The notes under the pieces are model-generated. The model did not search any database and had not been told where the DNA came from. It was given only the letters and a program-made list of their open reading frames with translations. From DATFHX01 sp035247945 (lineage in GTDB: Bacteria; Patescibacteriota; Saccharimonadia; Saccharimonadales; Saccharimonadaceae): 41,612 nt of DNA. Positions 10,801 through 17,438 of the stretch are shown here, in pieces; position 1 is the stretch's first letter; each line of letters begins with the position of its first letter. The stretch is taken from assembly GCA_035247945.1 (NCBI GenBank), contig DATFHX010000027.1:1-41612 (forward strand), in the 5' to 3' direction. A program made the position numbers and the translations under genes.

Positions 10801-11838
10801 AAAGAGACTGTCTTTGTGAGGGATGCGCAAAGCCGTATCATTAGCAGGGACCACCGAGAGAACAATGCATCTACAAGCCTCGTTAAGTACGGCTTCACAG
10901 GTAGTGGTGATACGCCAGATTTCCTTACCGACAACACCGGAAATGTAAAACAAAAGTACCTTACGCTTCCAGGTGATGTACTCGTCACAATAAAGACAGA
11001 TAGCCAGAGCGCCGGGGCAACGACCTATAGTCTGCCAAATATCCACGGTGACGTATTCGCAACAGTCAATGCAGATGGCGCGCTTCTCAACACCTTTATG
11101 ACGGGAGCCTTCGGAGAAACACTACCAAACCAACCCGCTCAACCAACAGGTGCGCTCGGTACATCTGCAACTCCAACCAATACAGCAAATGGTACGAGCT
11201 ACAATTACGTTGGCCAGCATGAGAAACTTACCGATCTCGACACGAGTCCAATTACGGGTGGTATAATCCAGATGGGTGCACGTATTTACATTCCAACACT
11301 TGGTCGCTTTATATCTGTAGATCCTATTGAAGGTGGGACACCAAACAACTATGCATACGCATTAGATCCAGTTAACGAATATGATCTTAGTGGAGAAGCA
11401 ATACCATTGATAATCCTTGGACTAGCCGCACTAGTATCAGCAGTAGCAATCGCATCTGCATCAAGAGATTTACAAAACGATCCAAAATCTAAATCTAATT
11501 GGGCAAACATGGGTCTATCTCTCGTAGGTGCAGGATCTATAGGGAGTGGCATTAAAGCATCCGGTAAATCATTAGGGACTGCGGCCAAGAAAAGCGCTAC
11601 CAGTGCAGTTAGATGGATTAACTCTACCTTCAAATCTACAAATAAAAATAACTTTCTAAGATTCAATACAAATAGAATAGCGGTTGGGCCTGCCGGATCA
11701 CATTATGGCAAACCAAGATCAGGTGGAAATATACCTTTCCATTTTGAGATAAACTGGAATCTAAAGAAAGTATTTCTAGAAAACAATAAAACACGTAAAA
11801 CAATATTTTGTATAGGAAGGAGTTGCTACAGAAGATGA
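4801..11838 (+). CDS. Secreted giant PA14/RHS-repeat protein with C-terminal toxin-like tip (WapA-like)
   Basis: 2345-aa polymorphic-toxin-type protein. A signal peptide covers about residues 1-32 (hydrophobic core, then SLALA). Residues 35-330 contain the WapA/DNRLRE-type N-terminal region (NWxKIDNTVKP-like SWKKIDNTV). Three PA14-like domains lie at about 626-763, 781-922 and 1450-1563. YD/RHS repeats fill about 1000-1440 and 1570-2130. The RHS-associated core, about 2133-2198, has GRFISVDPIEGG and ends in NEYDLSG. Everything after that (about 2199-2345) is the variable tip: a hydrophobic stretch followed by a basic, A+T-rich region with GSHYGKPRSGGNIPFHFEI. In the family the core shell encloses and releases the tip as a toxin; the tip itself is not recognised. 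It overlaps a small downstream gene as ATGA, the typical toxin-immunity layout. Confidence 0.93.
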   Translation: MGKHVFRRVIIFSAITALVFGLFEPGASLALAQSNENKTFNTDYDLKPLTSDKQETQKAEPTQQQGAPDTKQVDNPKGLKYEEENKRTAFTSSYVNNDGTHTMKYSVRQQNYKEGNSWKKIDNTVKPVEKPKPQANFFQIMTNSQPEAPTPDTYTGKAGSISVEMKPLSEGMTFQAEGKTFTMRPIGASDVTPVKQDDNSVLYKDAWPNVDLVYELRGEVVKEAIIIKDKSAQATYNFSISGGKVINHPTKQGELTIEGLPADFSFSQLTLDLHDRGVISEQRVTQTPTQSGDGIAVNLDANWLKSQPNESFPMRVDPSFWKDSTSYKMYKSDGYSCNMSNCYANIGSIYDSGWKVWRSYVMFPISELSGKRVLNAYLHGSFVNGANGDTGPHWIYAGRANCDGYMCQGTQVGASGNVYGDFDVDFTNGLQTAINQGDWTPVWSLWGEEGSYKTFKPYYDIAAAIVYDSPTPTSNQMSPADGQVMIDTQPTLKGATVTDPDGPVQYQFALSSSAGALNGAVINSGWLDTPQWTVPDGVLQDGTTYYWRIQTKDTTTTGQVTSGPTRSLKVDFRNGKDSTQTYDTVGPVGINLATGSASVETGSHTMSALGGSMGVNLSYDTPNRAQKGLKAEYWNVASNYSINSGAPTSTPTLSRIDPDINFDWSTASPGANIGTDNWYARWTGKMVVPSTGSYTFGASYDDEYSVYINGNKVAGNGCCSQPNNYANSTPVSLTAGQVVDLRVEYHEATSVGFMKLFVKGPVDEQPVPKDWLKTDNPNGSKLYGLFGRYYTDNAYAHDLDAAAQDPSRLMIARQDTKMNLDLGPGSVIPAIQGDNFMARWTGYITVPTSGDYQLGAVTDDGLRIKLNNGLFGAQNTIIDSWKDQTATLWSGNTHLDANTPVPITIDWYEHNNNATMKLLVRGNGYTDQEIPVTWLTPQANAVPEGWQLNLDVDGNVGYERLRVSGNSVILQDASRNNHEYTSTGTGYKPPVNEDGVLVKNSDNTYTFTDVDGRVYIFDAAGLLKSVTTPADDRQPAALKYEYGGDPSRLLKITDGVNSARYATLHYKGIQDDNMCGHPSGFDDAPTGMLCAFKSSDGDVTHFYYQAGQLARVEKPGNDITDYRYNTKGQIDTIRDGLAGDVIAAGLRADDETVTTKLSYDDLGRITSVKAPAATAGADRLEHTFSYKPSDTIALNRLYRASGPTNDILTSATRLADSQYDTMSMVYALRSQAPGSHPIYACKRSDGFRYVTNAINCPVSGDTNIGTLGYLYDTPTGAATKPMSRLKRTSDNYVLEYPVTSLAGWNTDEFLGYGFDSSTNAGISEMHITNAPEPQGFSKRLEYDSLLRTSKATDLTGKTTSTEWDSVKDLQLSTTDATGLKSTSLYDADDRLVDSYGPAPASWYGSDRKPTAIYTNQVPHTSTGFDEGISGLAVSAYPNKKLIGTPKYVTTGFNTPPTASYALPISNGIVTASDGLSIRATGKIRLDQVGTYSFRLMHADGVRLYIDDQLVTGDWTDGNDRLTGEGTFTNQTANSSHRITIEAYRASTASTERVYAMLSKKAPGASSFDDNVGTMLSPAYNLTTSTTAYDSQIGNITSTTQYKDPAYGQIASTTLDPTGINYQSKAEYEAPGTAFLRQTSKTLPGGAKTTYQHYSKDDTADNPCTTEVEAYHQAGRPKGKVEPTGRTTETVYNESGDVVATRYNSDPWTCTEYDTRGRVTKTTVPGRTENGTTLVGRTITNNYAVSGNPLITSTTDSAGAVTVENDLLGRTVKYTDALGKVTTNSYDTYGKLTSRTSPIGTESYEYDSYDRLTKQKLDNVTFATVTYDDFSRIQKVDYPAGISLSSITRDTLGRENGNTYNLASGQTLADSINRYTSGDIQNGTENGTSKSYTYDKAGRLTNATIGSNTYTYGFGAQNASCPATPNYDAGKDGNRTSMTVNGQTTTYCYNSGDQLVSSSDATLTNAQYDTHGNASSLGDATHKTEFTYDASDRNASIKSGTKETVFVRDAQSRIISRDHRENNASTSLVKYGFTGSGDTPDFLTDNTGNVKQKYLTLPGDVLVTIKTDSQSAGATTYSLPNIHGDVFATVNADGALLNTFMTGAFGETLPNQPAQPTGALGTSATPTNTANGTSYNYVGQHEKLTDLDTSPITGGIIQMGARIYIPTLGRFISVDPIEGGTPNNYAYALDPVNEYDLSGEAIPLIILGLAALVSAVAIASASRDLQNDPKSKSNWANMGLSLVGAGSIGSGIKASGKSLGTAAKKSATSAVRWINSTFKSTNKNNFLRFNTNRIAVGPAGSHYGKPRSGGNIPFHFEINWNLKKVFLENNKTRKTIFCIGRSCYRR

Positions 11839-12242
11839 ACCATATAGTAGAGGTATTATTTGATAGGTTACTTAAAGCCGCTAATGAGCTTGGATACTCT
11901 GCTAAATCGACGACCAATGATAAAAATATACACGCTACCTTTTCCAAAGAGTCAAATAGTGTTAATCTCACATATACCGAGGAGGGTGAACGTAGCGGCT
12001 ACTCATTGTACGACCTAGATGTGATAGTCAAAGTACGAAATCACAGCTACATCCTCATCAGATCAGAGAGAGGTGAGGATGATATTGCAGAGGATTTTCA
12101 AGCATTAGATACGATATTAGAATCCGTTAAAACCGGAAAATACTCGATCATCAAAGAAAGGCAACTGCTAATTTTCAGAAATACGTATATGGTTATCGAA
12201 GACGTCAATCATCAATCAATACATCTACTTGAGACTAGATGA
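11835..12242 (+). CDS. Putative immunity protein for the RHS tip
   Basis: 135-aa protein, no family recognised. A longer frame could begin at TTG 11808, but ATG 11835 overlaps the RHS stop as ATGA and is preceded by GGAAGGAG at 11815-11822, so it is the better start. The protein is small and soluble, acidic to neutral, with an N-terminal helix (MNHIVEVLFDRLLKAANE) and a mixed alpha/beta body. Its role as cognate immunity protein is inferred from position: it immediately follows the variable tip of a polymorphic toxin and is translationally coupled to it. Low G+C, like the tip. Confidence 0.75.
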   Translation: MNHIVEVLFDRLLKAANELGYSAKSTTNDKNIHATFSKESNSVNLTYTEEGERSGYSLYDLDVIVKVRNHSYILIRSERGEDDIAEDFQALDTILESVKTGKYSIIKERQLLIFRNTYMVIEDVNHQSIHLLETR

Positions 12243-12498
12243 TTAGGATAGACCCAATCATTAAAACACAGAAAAACCGACATGCGCAGCTTAACAAAGA
12301 GTTTTAGTAATGAGGGGTAGTCGAACATAGCCATACTCCTTAGACATCTTGCTCAGACGCTAGAAATCGAGCACGCATCAAGCAATATCCTAGATAATAA
12401 CATATGGTAACGAAATGGATGACGGAGAAAGAGAGGCTGCAAATAAATGAGCCATAAGAATTCCAGTGTCCTGACGAGGAGCAATCCGAAAGTGTACA

Positions 12499-12702
12499 CC
12501 TTATCGTAGGGGCTACGGGTTGGCAAATGCTTGAACCACAACACAAGTAATGGAGCTAAAACCCAATAATTCTGCAGCCATAGCAAAAGGAATGAAACAA
12601 CTTGCAAGGTATGAGCAAGATTCTGGACTTAAAGGCTAACTATGGACATATTCAAGAAATTGGCTTGGACAGTTTAAGTTTAAATGCGTAAGAGGATGCT
12701 AA
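12499..12702 (+). pseudogene. Decayed alternative RHS toxin tip, probably restriction-endonuclease-fold nuclease
   Basis: Reading one frame from 12499 to TAA 12700-12702 gives YRRGYGLANA, stop (TGA 12532), QVMELKPNNSAAIAKGMKQ, LARYEQDSGLKG, stop (TAA 12637), LWTYSRNW. The ELKPNNxxAIxKGxKQLxRY block strongly resembles nuclease tips of RHS/polymorphic toxins, where ExK is part of a PD-(D/E)xK active site. Two in-frame stops and no start show decay. The frame ends 2 nt before the next immunity-like gene, as an intact tip-immunity pair would. The upstream 12243-12498 holds no recognisable gene and may be older debris. The family call is from memory and needs a profile search. Confidence 0.55.
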
Positions 12703-12704
12703 AT

Positions 12705-13214
12705 ATGCGATTATTTGAGAGATATAAAAAGAAGCCTGACTCGCAACCTTGGACAAAAAACGAGATCATACATCAAATGTACAAAGCAATTGACATACGG
12801 GATGTGGTTTTGTCGAGAAATGGCACCTTGTGGAGACTACGTAAAGATATCCCACTGTACACGCTATTCGAGAAGTCTAATTTCGATGACGATAATGAAA
12901 TAACCCTCGTTAACTCTCTATTCCTAGGCGAACCTGATGGTGAGTGGATACAGATTCTCGAAGATCTTAGAGGTATTGCCGTACAATTCTATGGCGTACG
13001 TCACACCAAGGATATAATGCACATAATGAAGGATCAGGACTTTGAAGGCTCGCATCTACAAAGACAATGCCAAGAAGTGTATAGGCCCTTTATAGAATAT
13101 GTTCAGGACGATACCGCGTTACTTAAGGTATGCTCCGGTAGACCGTTCACATTAAACGGAAAAGAGATAACATTAGCTGAGGTCGATATATCAAAATATC
13201 TAAAAATATCATAG
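12705..13214 (+). CDS. Putative second immunity protein (orphan cassette)
   Basis: 169 aa from ATG 12705, which has AAGAGG 9 nt upstream; an in-frame ATG at 12684 lacks such a site and lies inside the decayed tip. The protein is soluble, starts MRLFERYKKKPD, and contains WTKNEIIHQMYKAIDIRDVV and NGTLWRLRKDIPLYTLFEK. No family name is offered. It directly follows the remnant of a toxin tip, so it is probably the immunity gene of a displaced toxin that has been kept intact, a common outcome in RHS loci where retained immunity still protects against relatives. Confidence 0.7.
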   Translation: MRLFERYKKKPDSQPWTKNEIIHQMYKAIDIRDVVLSRNGTLWRLRKDIPLYTLFEKSNFDDDNEITLVNSLFLGEPDGEWIQILEDLRGIAVQFYGVRHTKDIMHIMKDQDFEGSHLQRQCQEVYRPFIEYVQDDTALLKVCSGRPFTLNGKEITLAEVDISKYLKIS

Positions 13215-13291
13215 CCCTCTTAAAACCACAAAGCTTGCTTTTCCACCGACTTTAATACATTTAGGAAAAGAAGATAATATGAAGATTCCTT

Positions 13292-13456
13292 ATGGTAAAG
13301 AGTCTGACGCTGCATCATCTATTTTGTAGAGCCTATCAAGGATGGCGAGGTAGCAAAGACCCAAGGCCTATGGCCATTACGACAAATCCCTTCATAAAAG
13401 CATTCGAGCAGCTCGGTAAAGCAATTTCCTGGCTAGGCAATATCCCCCTGCCTTAG
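13292..13456 (+). CDS. Possible small ORF (54 aa), uncertain
   Basis: A 54-codon frame from ATG 13292 to TAG 13454-13456, with a plausible C-terminal half (MAITTNPFIKAFEQLGKAI). There is no good ribosome-binding site, and another frame upstream (ATG 13279, KIPYGKESDAASS) is equally convincing and ends early. It may be further debris of the toxin locus joined by a frameshift. Apart from this the 13215-13464 interval shows nothing clear. Confidence 0.2.
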   Translation: MVKSLTLHHLFCRAYQGWRGSKDPRPMAITTNPFIKAFEQLGKAISWLGNIPLP

Positions 13457-13464
13457 CAAATATG

Positions 13465-13959
13465 CTACCTGATCTTAAAATTCGAAACAGCTAGGGAGAC
13501 AAGCTTATAAAGATAATATGCCACAAAAGCACCAAGGGTATTCGCTAGCAAATCCCAGTACGCATCGGATGTATCTAATTTCATAAGCCCAGCCTCGAGA
13601 AGTCCAAACTCCAAAAGTTTGTTAATGACGCCGAGTGCCGACACCCACGCGAAAAGATAGAAACTATCAATAGGCCAAGGTTTTATTCGAAGTCTTTCCG
13701 GAATGATTTGCTGTAAATAAATATAGAGCAGCGCCGAGTATACCCCACCACCGACAAAATGCTGCTGGAATGTGGTCGTTTCACTTGAGATTCCAACATC
13801 TGGAAGGTAGAAACTAAAAAGAAATAGAAAGCCGGCGAGTGCAGGAAGTAGGGGACTTGCCGAGTGAAATCTTGTATACCCTAAAGAGTTACTTAGATTC
13901 GCGAGTAGTGGAAGACACGCGGTTGCAATACAGACGGCAAGAACAATAATAAGAAACAT
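13465..13959 (-). CDS. VanZ-like polytopic membrane protein
   Basis: 164 aa with about five hydrophobic segments. TFQQHFVGGGV and DAYWDLLANTLGAFVAYYL recall VanZ/DUF2238-type membrane proteins, in which a D-x-x-W-D-x-x-x-N-x-x-G motif lies before the last helix. A longer form from ATG 13968 is possible, but that codon overlaps the -10 box TATAAT (13967-13972, minus strand). ATG 13959 lies 7 nt downstream of the box, giving a transcript with a one-base leader and no Shine-Dalgarno. Function unknown. Confidence 0.65.
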   Translation of the reverse strand: MFLIIVLAVCIATACLPLLANLSNSLGYTRFHSASPLLPALAGFLFLFSFYLPDVGISSETTTFQQHFVGGGVYSALLYIYLQQIIPERLRIKPWPIDSFYLFAWVSALGVINKLLEFGLLEAGLMKLDTSDAYWDLLANTLGAFVAYYLYKLVSLAVSNFKIR

Positions 13960-14071
13960 ATCTCTCATTATAAAGCAGACAACACCAGTACCTTCAACTC
14001 CTTAGAAAACTAGTATACATAAGGATCAATAAATTTTACAACTAAATCCATAGTTTTTATGTTTACAGCTT

Positions 14072-14100
14072 ATCTTCAGACTGATATGATTGAGGAATTC
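14072..14100 (+). promoter_or_regulatory. Promoter of the first exported paralogue
   Basis: TTTACA (14072-14077), a 17-nt spacer and TATGAT (14095-14100) with the extended TGA element. The downstream paralogue has almost the same arrangement at 15096-15125 (TTTACA, 18 nt, TGATATCAT). Confidence 0.65.
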
Positions 14101-14124
14101 TATCATCTTAAATAAAGGGAATAC

Positions 14125-14979
14125 ATGAACAAAAAAGCATTGCTGATTACTGCAGGATCTGTCGTTGTTGTAGCCATACTAGGATACCTCTTCCTCGTTC
14201 CGCATTTTCAGGTAAACGCATACGCGAATACCGTAGGTGAAAAGCAAACAAAGATGAACGAGGCCCTCAACAAGGTAGGCGCCATCTTGACGCGTGATAC
14301 ATTCGTCAATACTGACGTACCTCCGGCGACAGTAGCAAGCGACGTTAAAATAGGCAACGAAGCAATTGCAAATGCTGAGTCCGTACTGCAAAACTCAAAG
14401 AGCGATCTCATAACATTCAACACGCTGCCTCTCCTAAGCGTCGTCAACGGTAGATATAAAGCCGCTGAAAGCCTTAAGGCCGATGAGCAGAATTATATTG
14501 CAAAATACGAAGCATTTCTTACTGAGATGAAGAGTGTCCTTGCATACCAAGACAAGACGAGCGACATTAGCACAAAATTTTCCGACTTTGTCACAATAAC
14601 TTCTGATGCAATGCTGAACGCTGAAAGTCCAGAGGAATATTCTACAAAGATCGATAAGGGTATTGCAACACTTCAGCCATCGATCGACGCATTCGCAACA
14701 CTCACGCCGCCAGCATCACTTAAAGATGACCACGACTATATGCTAAAGGCATTCAACGACCTTGTAGCCCTCTACAAACAATCCTCAGCTGCAGCTACAA
14801 GCGGCAATATGGACCTCTATGTTGACACACTTAATAAGATCAGTGAAAAGTACGATGAGATACAGAAAAAGAGCGACGACTTCAATGCCGAATTCGTCCG
14901 TAATTCAGAACTCCAAAAGCTCAATGCAGGGCTCCTCGATATAGATCGCAAGATCATCCAGAAGCAAGCAAGCCTCTAG
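14125..14979 (+). CDS. Membrane-anchored extracytoplasmic helical protein, paralogue 1
   Basis: 284 aa, family not recognised. A single N-terminal transmembrane anchor (about residues 5-27) is followed by a predominantly helical, alanine/lysine-rich outer domain with no cysteine. AAGGGA lies 4 nt before ATG 14125. It is a tandem paralogue of the 283-aa product of 15158-16009: both share FQVNAY/YQVGAY after the anchor, LTPPASLKDDHDY/ITPPASLKDAHDY near residue 200 and KKSDD-SSELQK-like C termini. A role at the cell surface is inferred; nothing more specific can be said. Confidence 0.8.
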   Translation: MNKKALLITAGSVVVVAILGYLFLVPHFQVNAYANTVGEKQTKMNEALNKVGAILTRDTFVNTDVPPATVASDVKIGNEAIANAESVLQNSKSDLITFNTLPLLSVVNGRYKAAESLKADEQNYIAKYEAFLTEMKSVLAYQDKTSDISTKFSDFVTITSDAMLNAESPEEYSTKIDKGIATLQPSIDAFATLTPPASLKDDHDYMLKAFNDLVALYKQSSAAATSGNMDLYVDTLNKISEKYDEIQKKSDDFNAEFVRNSELQKLNAGLLDIDRKIIQKQASL

Positions 14980-14990
14980 AGACAAACACT

Positions 14991-15031
14991 CATATTAAAA
15001 ATCACTCATTGAATGGGTGATTTTTAATATG
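14991..15031 (+). terminator. Rho-independent terminator, bidirectional
   Basis: A 19-bp stem (one G-U pair) with a 3-nt loop. The A tract on one arm and the T tract on the other make it usable in both directions. It separates the two paralogues. Confidence 0.85.
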
Positions 15032-15157
15032 AGACATCATTACGTTAACTATACCTCAATTAGATAGAACATCCGACGACTGAGTTCTGAGTCAGTTTAC
15101 AGCGACACGTTTAGACTGATATCATAAGACAATATTATAGGCGAGAAGGGGTTTTCA

Positions 15158-16009
15158 ATGAACGGAAAAGTACTGCCAATTATCACCATAGCTATTGCCA
15201 TCCTCTTTTTATTCGGGTACTTATTTCTCATTCCAAACTACCAGGTAGGTGCCTATAAAAACACAGTGAACGAAGCGCAACCAAAGCTAGATGAAGCGAT
15301 ACATAGCCTCGACGCCACTTTAAAACTCGATATCCTCACGAGAACAAATATCACCCCCACAACTCTTGTTAGCGACTTCAATAAAGGAAACGAGACGATT
15401 AAGGATGTAGAATCGGTAGTATATAACTCAAAAAACACCCTCACTACCCTTAAAACACTTCCACTCTTAGGAAGCATCAACAGTAGTTACAAGGCAGCTG
15501 AGGATTTAAAGAACGACGAGCAGGACTACATCTCTAAAACCGAAACACTAACAAGCGATATCAAAGCCTCTCTTTCGTATCGAGAAGGAGTGAGCGACAT
15601 CAGCGCCAAATTCACTGATCTACGAATCTCTACCTACGATGGCATGGCATCTGAGACCACAGAAACATACACGACAAAGGTCAATAAAGGAATCGAGTCA
15701 ATCCAACCTTCTATCGATGAATTTGCAAAGATAACTCCTCCAGCATCACTAAAAGATGCTCACGACTACAACCTCAAAGCATTTCGTGATCTAGTCACCC
15801 TTTATAAACAATCGGCTACTGCGCTAGAAAGCAGGAATACTGGACTCTTCAATACCACGCTCGAACAGATTGTTACAAAAGGTAATGAGATAATGAAAAA
15901 GAGCGACGATTATATAGCTACATTTATTCAAAGTTCGGAATTACAAAAAGACTACTCATCTCTACTTGATATAGGTCATCAGGTCGCACAAAAGCAAGAA
16001 AACCTCTAG
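15158..16009 (+). CDS. Membrane-anchored extracytoplasmic helical protein, paralogue 2
   Basis: 283 aa, homologous along its whole length to the preceding gene, with the same N-terminal anchor and helical outer domain. AGAAGGGG precedes ATG 15158. Both copies have their own promoter (TTTACA, 18 nt, extended TATCAT here) and the strong hairpin at 14991-15031 lies between them, so they are separate transcription units rather than an operon. The sequences have diverged substantially, which points to an old duplication. Function unknown. Confidence 0.8.
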   Translation: MNGKVLPIITIAIAILFLFGYLFLIPNYQVGAYKNTVNEAQPKLDEAIHSLDATLKLDILTRTNITPTTLVSDFNKGNETIKDVESVVYNSKNTLTTLKTLPLLGSINSSYKAAEDLKNDEQDYISKTETLTSDIKASLSYREGVSDISAKFTDLRISTYDGMASETTETYTTKVNKGIESIQPSIDEFAKITPPASLKDAHDYNLKAFRDLVTLYKQSATALESRNTGLFNTTLEQIVTKGNEIMKKSDDYIATFIQSSELQKDYSSLLDIGHQVAQKQENL

Positions 16010-16050
16010 CGACTATCCAGTCATCACATTTGCAATCACATATCCCTATG

Positions 16051-16059
16051 TGGTAAAAC
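16051..16059 (+). promoter_or_regulatory. Extended -10 element TGGTAAAAC
   Basis: TGG-TAAAAC followed by AGAGAAAGTC, 30 nt before the start of the next gene. The same TGGTAAAA-nAGAA-GTC arrangement recurs at 16782-16790 and 17395-17403, each time at a similar distance from a small gene. Confidence 0.5.
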
Positions 16060-16088
16060 AGAGAAAGTCAAAAACAAGGGAGGCCTCT

Positions 16089-16367
16089 ATGAAGGTGTGC
16101 ATATGCAAAAAATCAAAAGAAGTAGTAGACCCATCCAGGTTCGTACTCTTTATTGGTCTTCTCGTCATCTTCTGTGTTCTTGTTGAACTATTCTTTCCGG
16201 GATTCTGGATCCTTCCGTTTCTCTTCCTTTTTCCTCTCTACCTGCTTATTATTATCGTTAACATCTATAAAAAGCACTCTTTCCTCTGTGCCGTACGAAA
16301 GTCATTCATCGATATAACGCTTAGCTCTGGCCAGATGATTAGTGCATTTCTTGAGGGGCCCTTATAA
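16089..16367 (+). CDS. Small membrane protein with CxC motif (92 aa)
   Basis: Start ATG 16089 is chosen because AAGGGAGG (16076-16083) lies 5 nt upstream; the longer GTG 16050 overlaps the predicted -10 region. The protein has CICKK at its N terminus, then one long or two short very hydrophobic segments (about residues 20-65) and a C-terminal tail. No family is recognised. The next gene, 4 nt downstream, has the same plan (CRCGK and then, after a frameshift, a hydrophobic stretch), so the two look like tandem paralogues. Confidence 0.55.
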   Translation: MKVCICKKSKEVVDPSRFVLFIGLLVIFCVLVELFFPGFWILPFLFLFPLYLLIIIVNIYKKHSFLCAVRKSFIDITLSSGQMISAFLEGPL

Positions 16368-16371
16368 GGCT

Positions 16372-16639
16372 ATGACCAAACAACGTCGTAAACATCACAT
16401 TTGGAAAAAGATTAATCAATCAATAGAACGTGAGAAAGAATTCAGGTGTCGGTGCGGGAAGGGTGGTGAAATCTACCTAGGACTTCATTGGATGAGCTAT
16501 GTGACAACCCCCTATGTTTATTACAATTCTTGGAGCCGACATCCTTTCCATATTCGATCCATCTTTCTCTAGTTTTCTAGCTCTTAGTATCCTCTTCATT
16601 GCCGCCTGCACCTCCAATTACATTGACATGTATAGTTAA
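16372..16639 (+). pseudogene. Small CxC membrane protein, apparently frameshifted
   Basis: ATG 16372 opens a 66-codon frame (stop 16570-16572) with basic N terminus, FRCRCGKGGEIY and no membrane segment. From about 16514 another frame carries MFITILGADILSIFDPSF and a hydrophobic LALSILFIAACTSNYIDMY tail ending at TAA 16637-16639. Joined by a one-base shift, the two pieces reproduce the plan of the upstream gene. It may be a true pseudogene, a sequencing error, or two independent short genes. The following 16640-16780 shows no gene. Confidence 0.4.
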
Positions 16640-16781
16640 TGAAGAAGCACGGACATAGCCTCAAATGTAGTAGAAAGGCCGCGCTCCATAGTATTCTATA
16701 CACAGGCCAGGGTAGCCATCCCTCCGTTTACCCTCCGAAATCATAATATCTATCCCAGAATTTGTATTCCTGCTCTTCTCG

Positions 16782-16790
16782 TGGTAAAAA
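16782..16790 (+). promoter_or_regulatory. Extended -10 element TGGTAAAAA
   Basis: TGG-TAAAAA, then AGAGAAGTC, 37 nt upstream of ATG 16828. Second copy of the repeated start element. Confidence 0.5.
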
Positions 16791-16827
16791 AGAGAAGTCA
16801 TATTCTCGAGAGCAAGAGGGGAGTGAC

Positions 16828-17241
16828 ATGACACTCATCCTTGACATCTATGACCCCGGTGGCCACGCCATACCCGCCGACCAGGTAGACCTCATCCAGA
16901 TCATGCATGCCGTCGAAACACACCAGGAGCTGAGTATTTCTCTGGTCAAAAACATCACAGGCGGCTTGACGGGTCGCTACTGGCTCATTGCTGACTTTCC
17001 ACTCAGTCCGGCAATGCTCGTGGAGATACAACTCCTCAAGCAGGCGAGCGAGTGGTCTGTCAACTACGGAAGTCTCGGCATTGCGCGCGACAGCGCGTTC
17101 AACGAGCGCCTGCTCGAAAGAGTCATCGAGGCGTGTCAGCGTGACGCCGAATGGCCGGAAGAGATCATCGCCGATCCCTCAGGTATGCCTGACTCCGTAG
17201 CGATTCTCGCACGTGAAGTTGTCAAATATCGACGGTTTTGA
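16828..17241 (+). CDS. Orphan small soluble protein, paralogue A (137 aa)
   Basis: No family recognised. Start ATG 16828 has GAGGGGAG (16816-16823) 4 nt upstream. The protein contains NITGGLTGRYWLIADFPLSPAMLVEIQ-type sequence (about residues 45-72) and ends in GMPDSVAILAREVVKYRRF. The same blocks occur in the 140-aa product of 17439-17861, so they are tandem paralogues. Codon use is more G/C-ending than in neighbouring housekeeping genes. It has its own extended -10 element and its own terminator, forming a one-gene cassette. No signal peptide or membrane segment. Function unknown. Confidence 0.75.
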   Translation: MTLILDIYDPGGHAIPADQVDLIQIMHAVETHQELSISLVKNITGGLTGRYWLIADFPLSPAMLVEIQLLKQASEWSVNYGSLGIARDSAFNERLLERVIEACQRDAEWPEEIIADPSGMPDSVAILAREVVKYRRF

Positions 17242-17269
17242 TACGCACCCGCACTGCGCGCTAGAGGCA

Positions 17270-17300
17270 AAAAGGTCTCGCTCGCAGCGCGGGACCTTTT
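17270..17300 (+). terminator. Rho-independent terminator
   Basis: 12-bp stem AAAAGGTCTCGC with its partner GCGGGACCTTTT (one G-U pair), loop of 7 nt, followed by a T-rich run. It closes the cassette of paralogue A. Confidence 0.8.
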
Positions 17301-17394
17301 GTTCTTCATATATAATCTCATATGCAGACAAAGTTGACGTCCACGACTCAGCGGGTAAATCGCCTACAGACTATTTGCATTCTCTGCTGTGAAA

Positions 17395-17403
17395 TGGTAA
17401 AAA
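17395..17403 (+). promoter_or_regulatory. Extended -10 element TGGTAAAAA
   Basis: TGG-TAAAAA, then TAGAAGTCAC, 35 nt upstream of GTG 17439. Third copy of the repeated start element. Confidence 0.5.
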
Positions 17404-17438
17404 ATAGAAGTCACATTCGCAAGGCAGAAAGGGCCGTC

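Noticed and set aside
4801..11838. CRISPR-like or tandem DNA repeats in the RHS gene
   Set aside because: The repetition is at protein level (YD/RHS motifs and PA14 domains) and too diverged in DNA to be an array; no regularly spaced identical repeats were seen anywhere.
12353..12607. 84-aa hydrophobic ORF on the minus strand
   Set aside because: No ribosome-binding site or promoter. It lies opposite the decayed toxin-tip frame, and its hydrophobicity is what the antisense of charged coding sequence gives.
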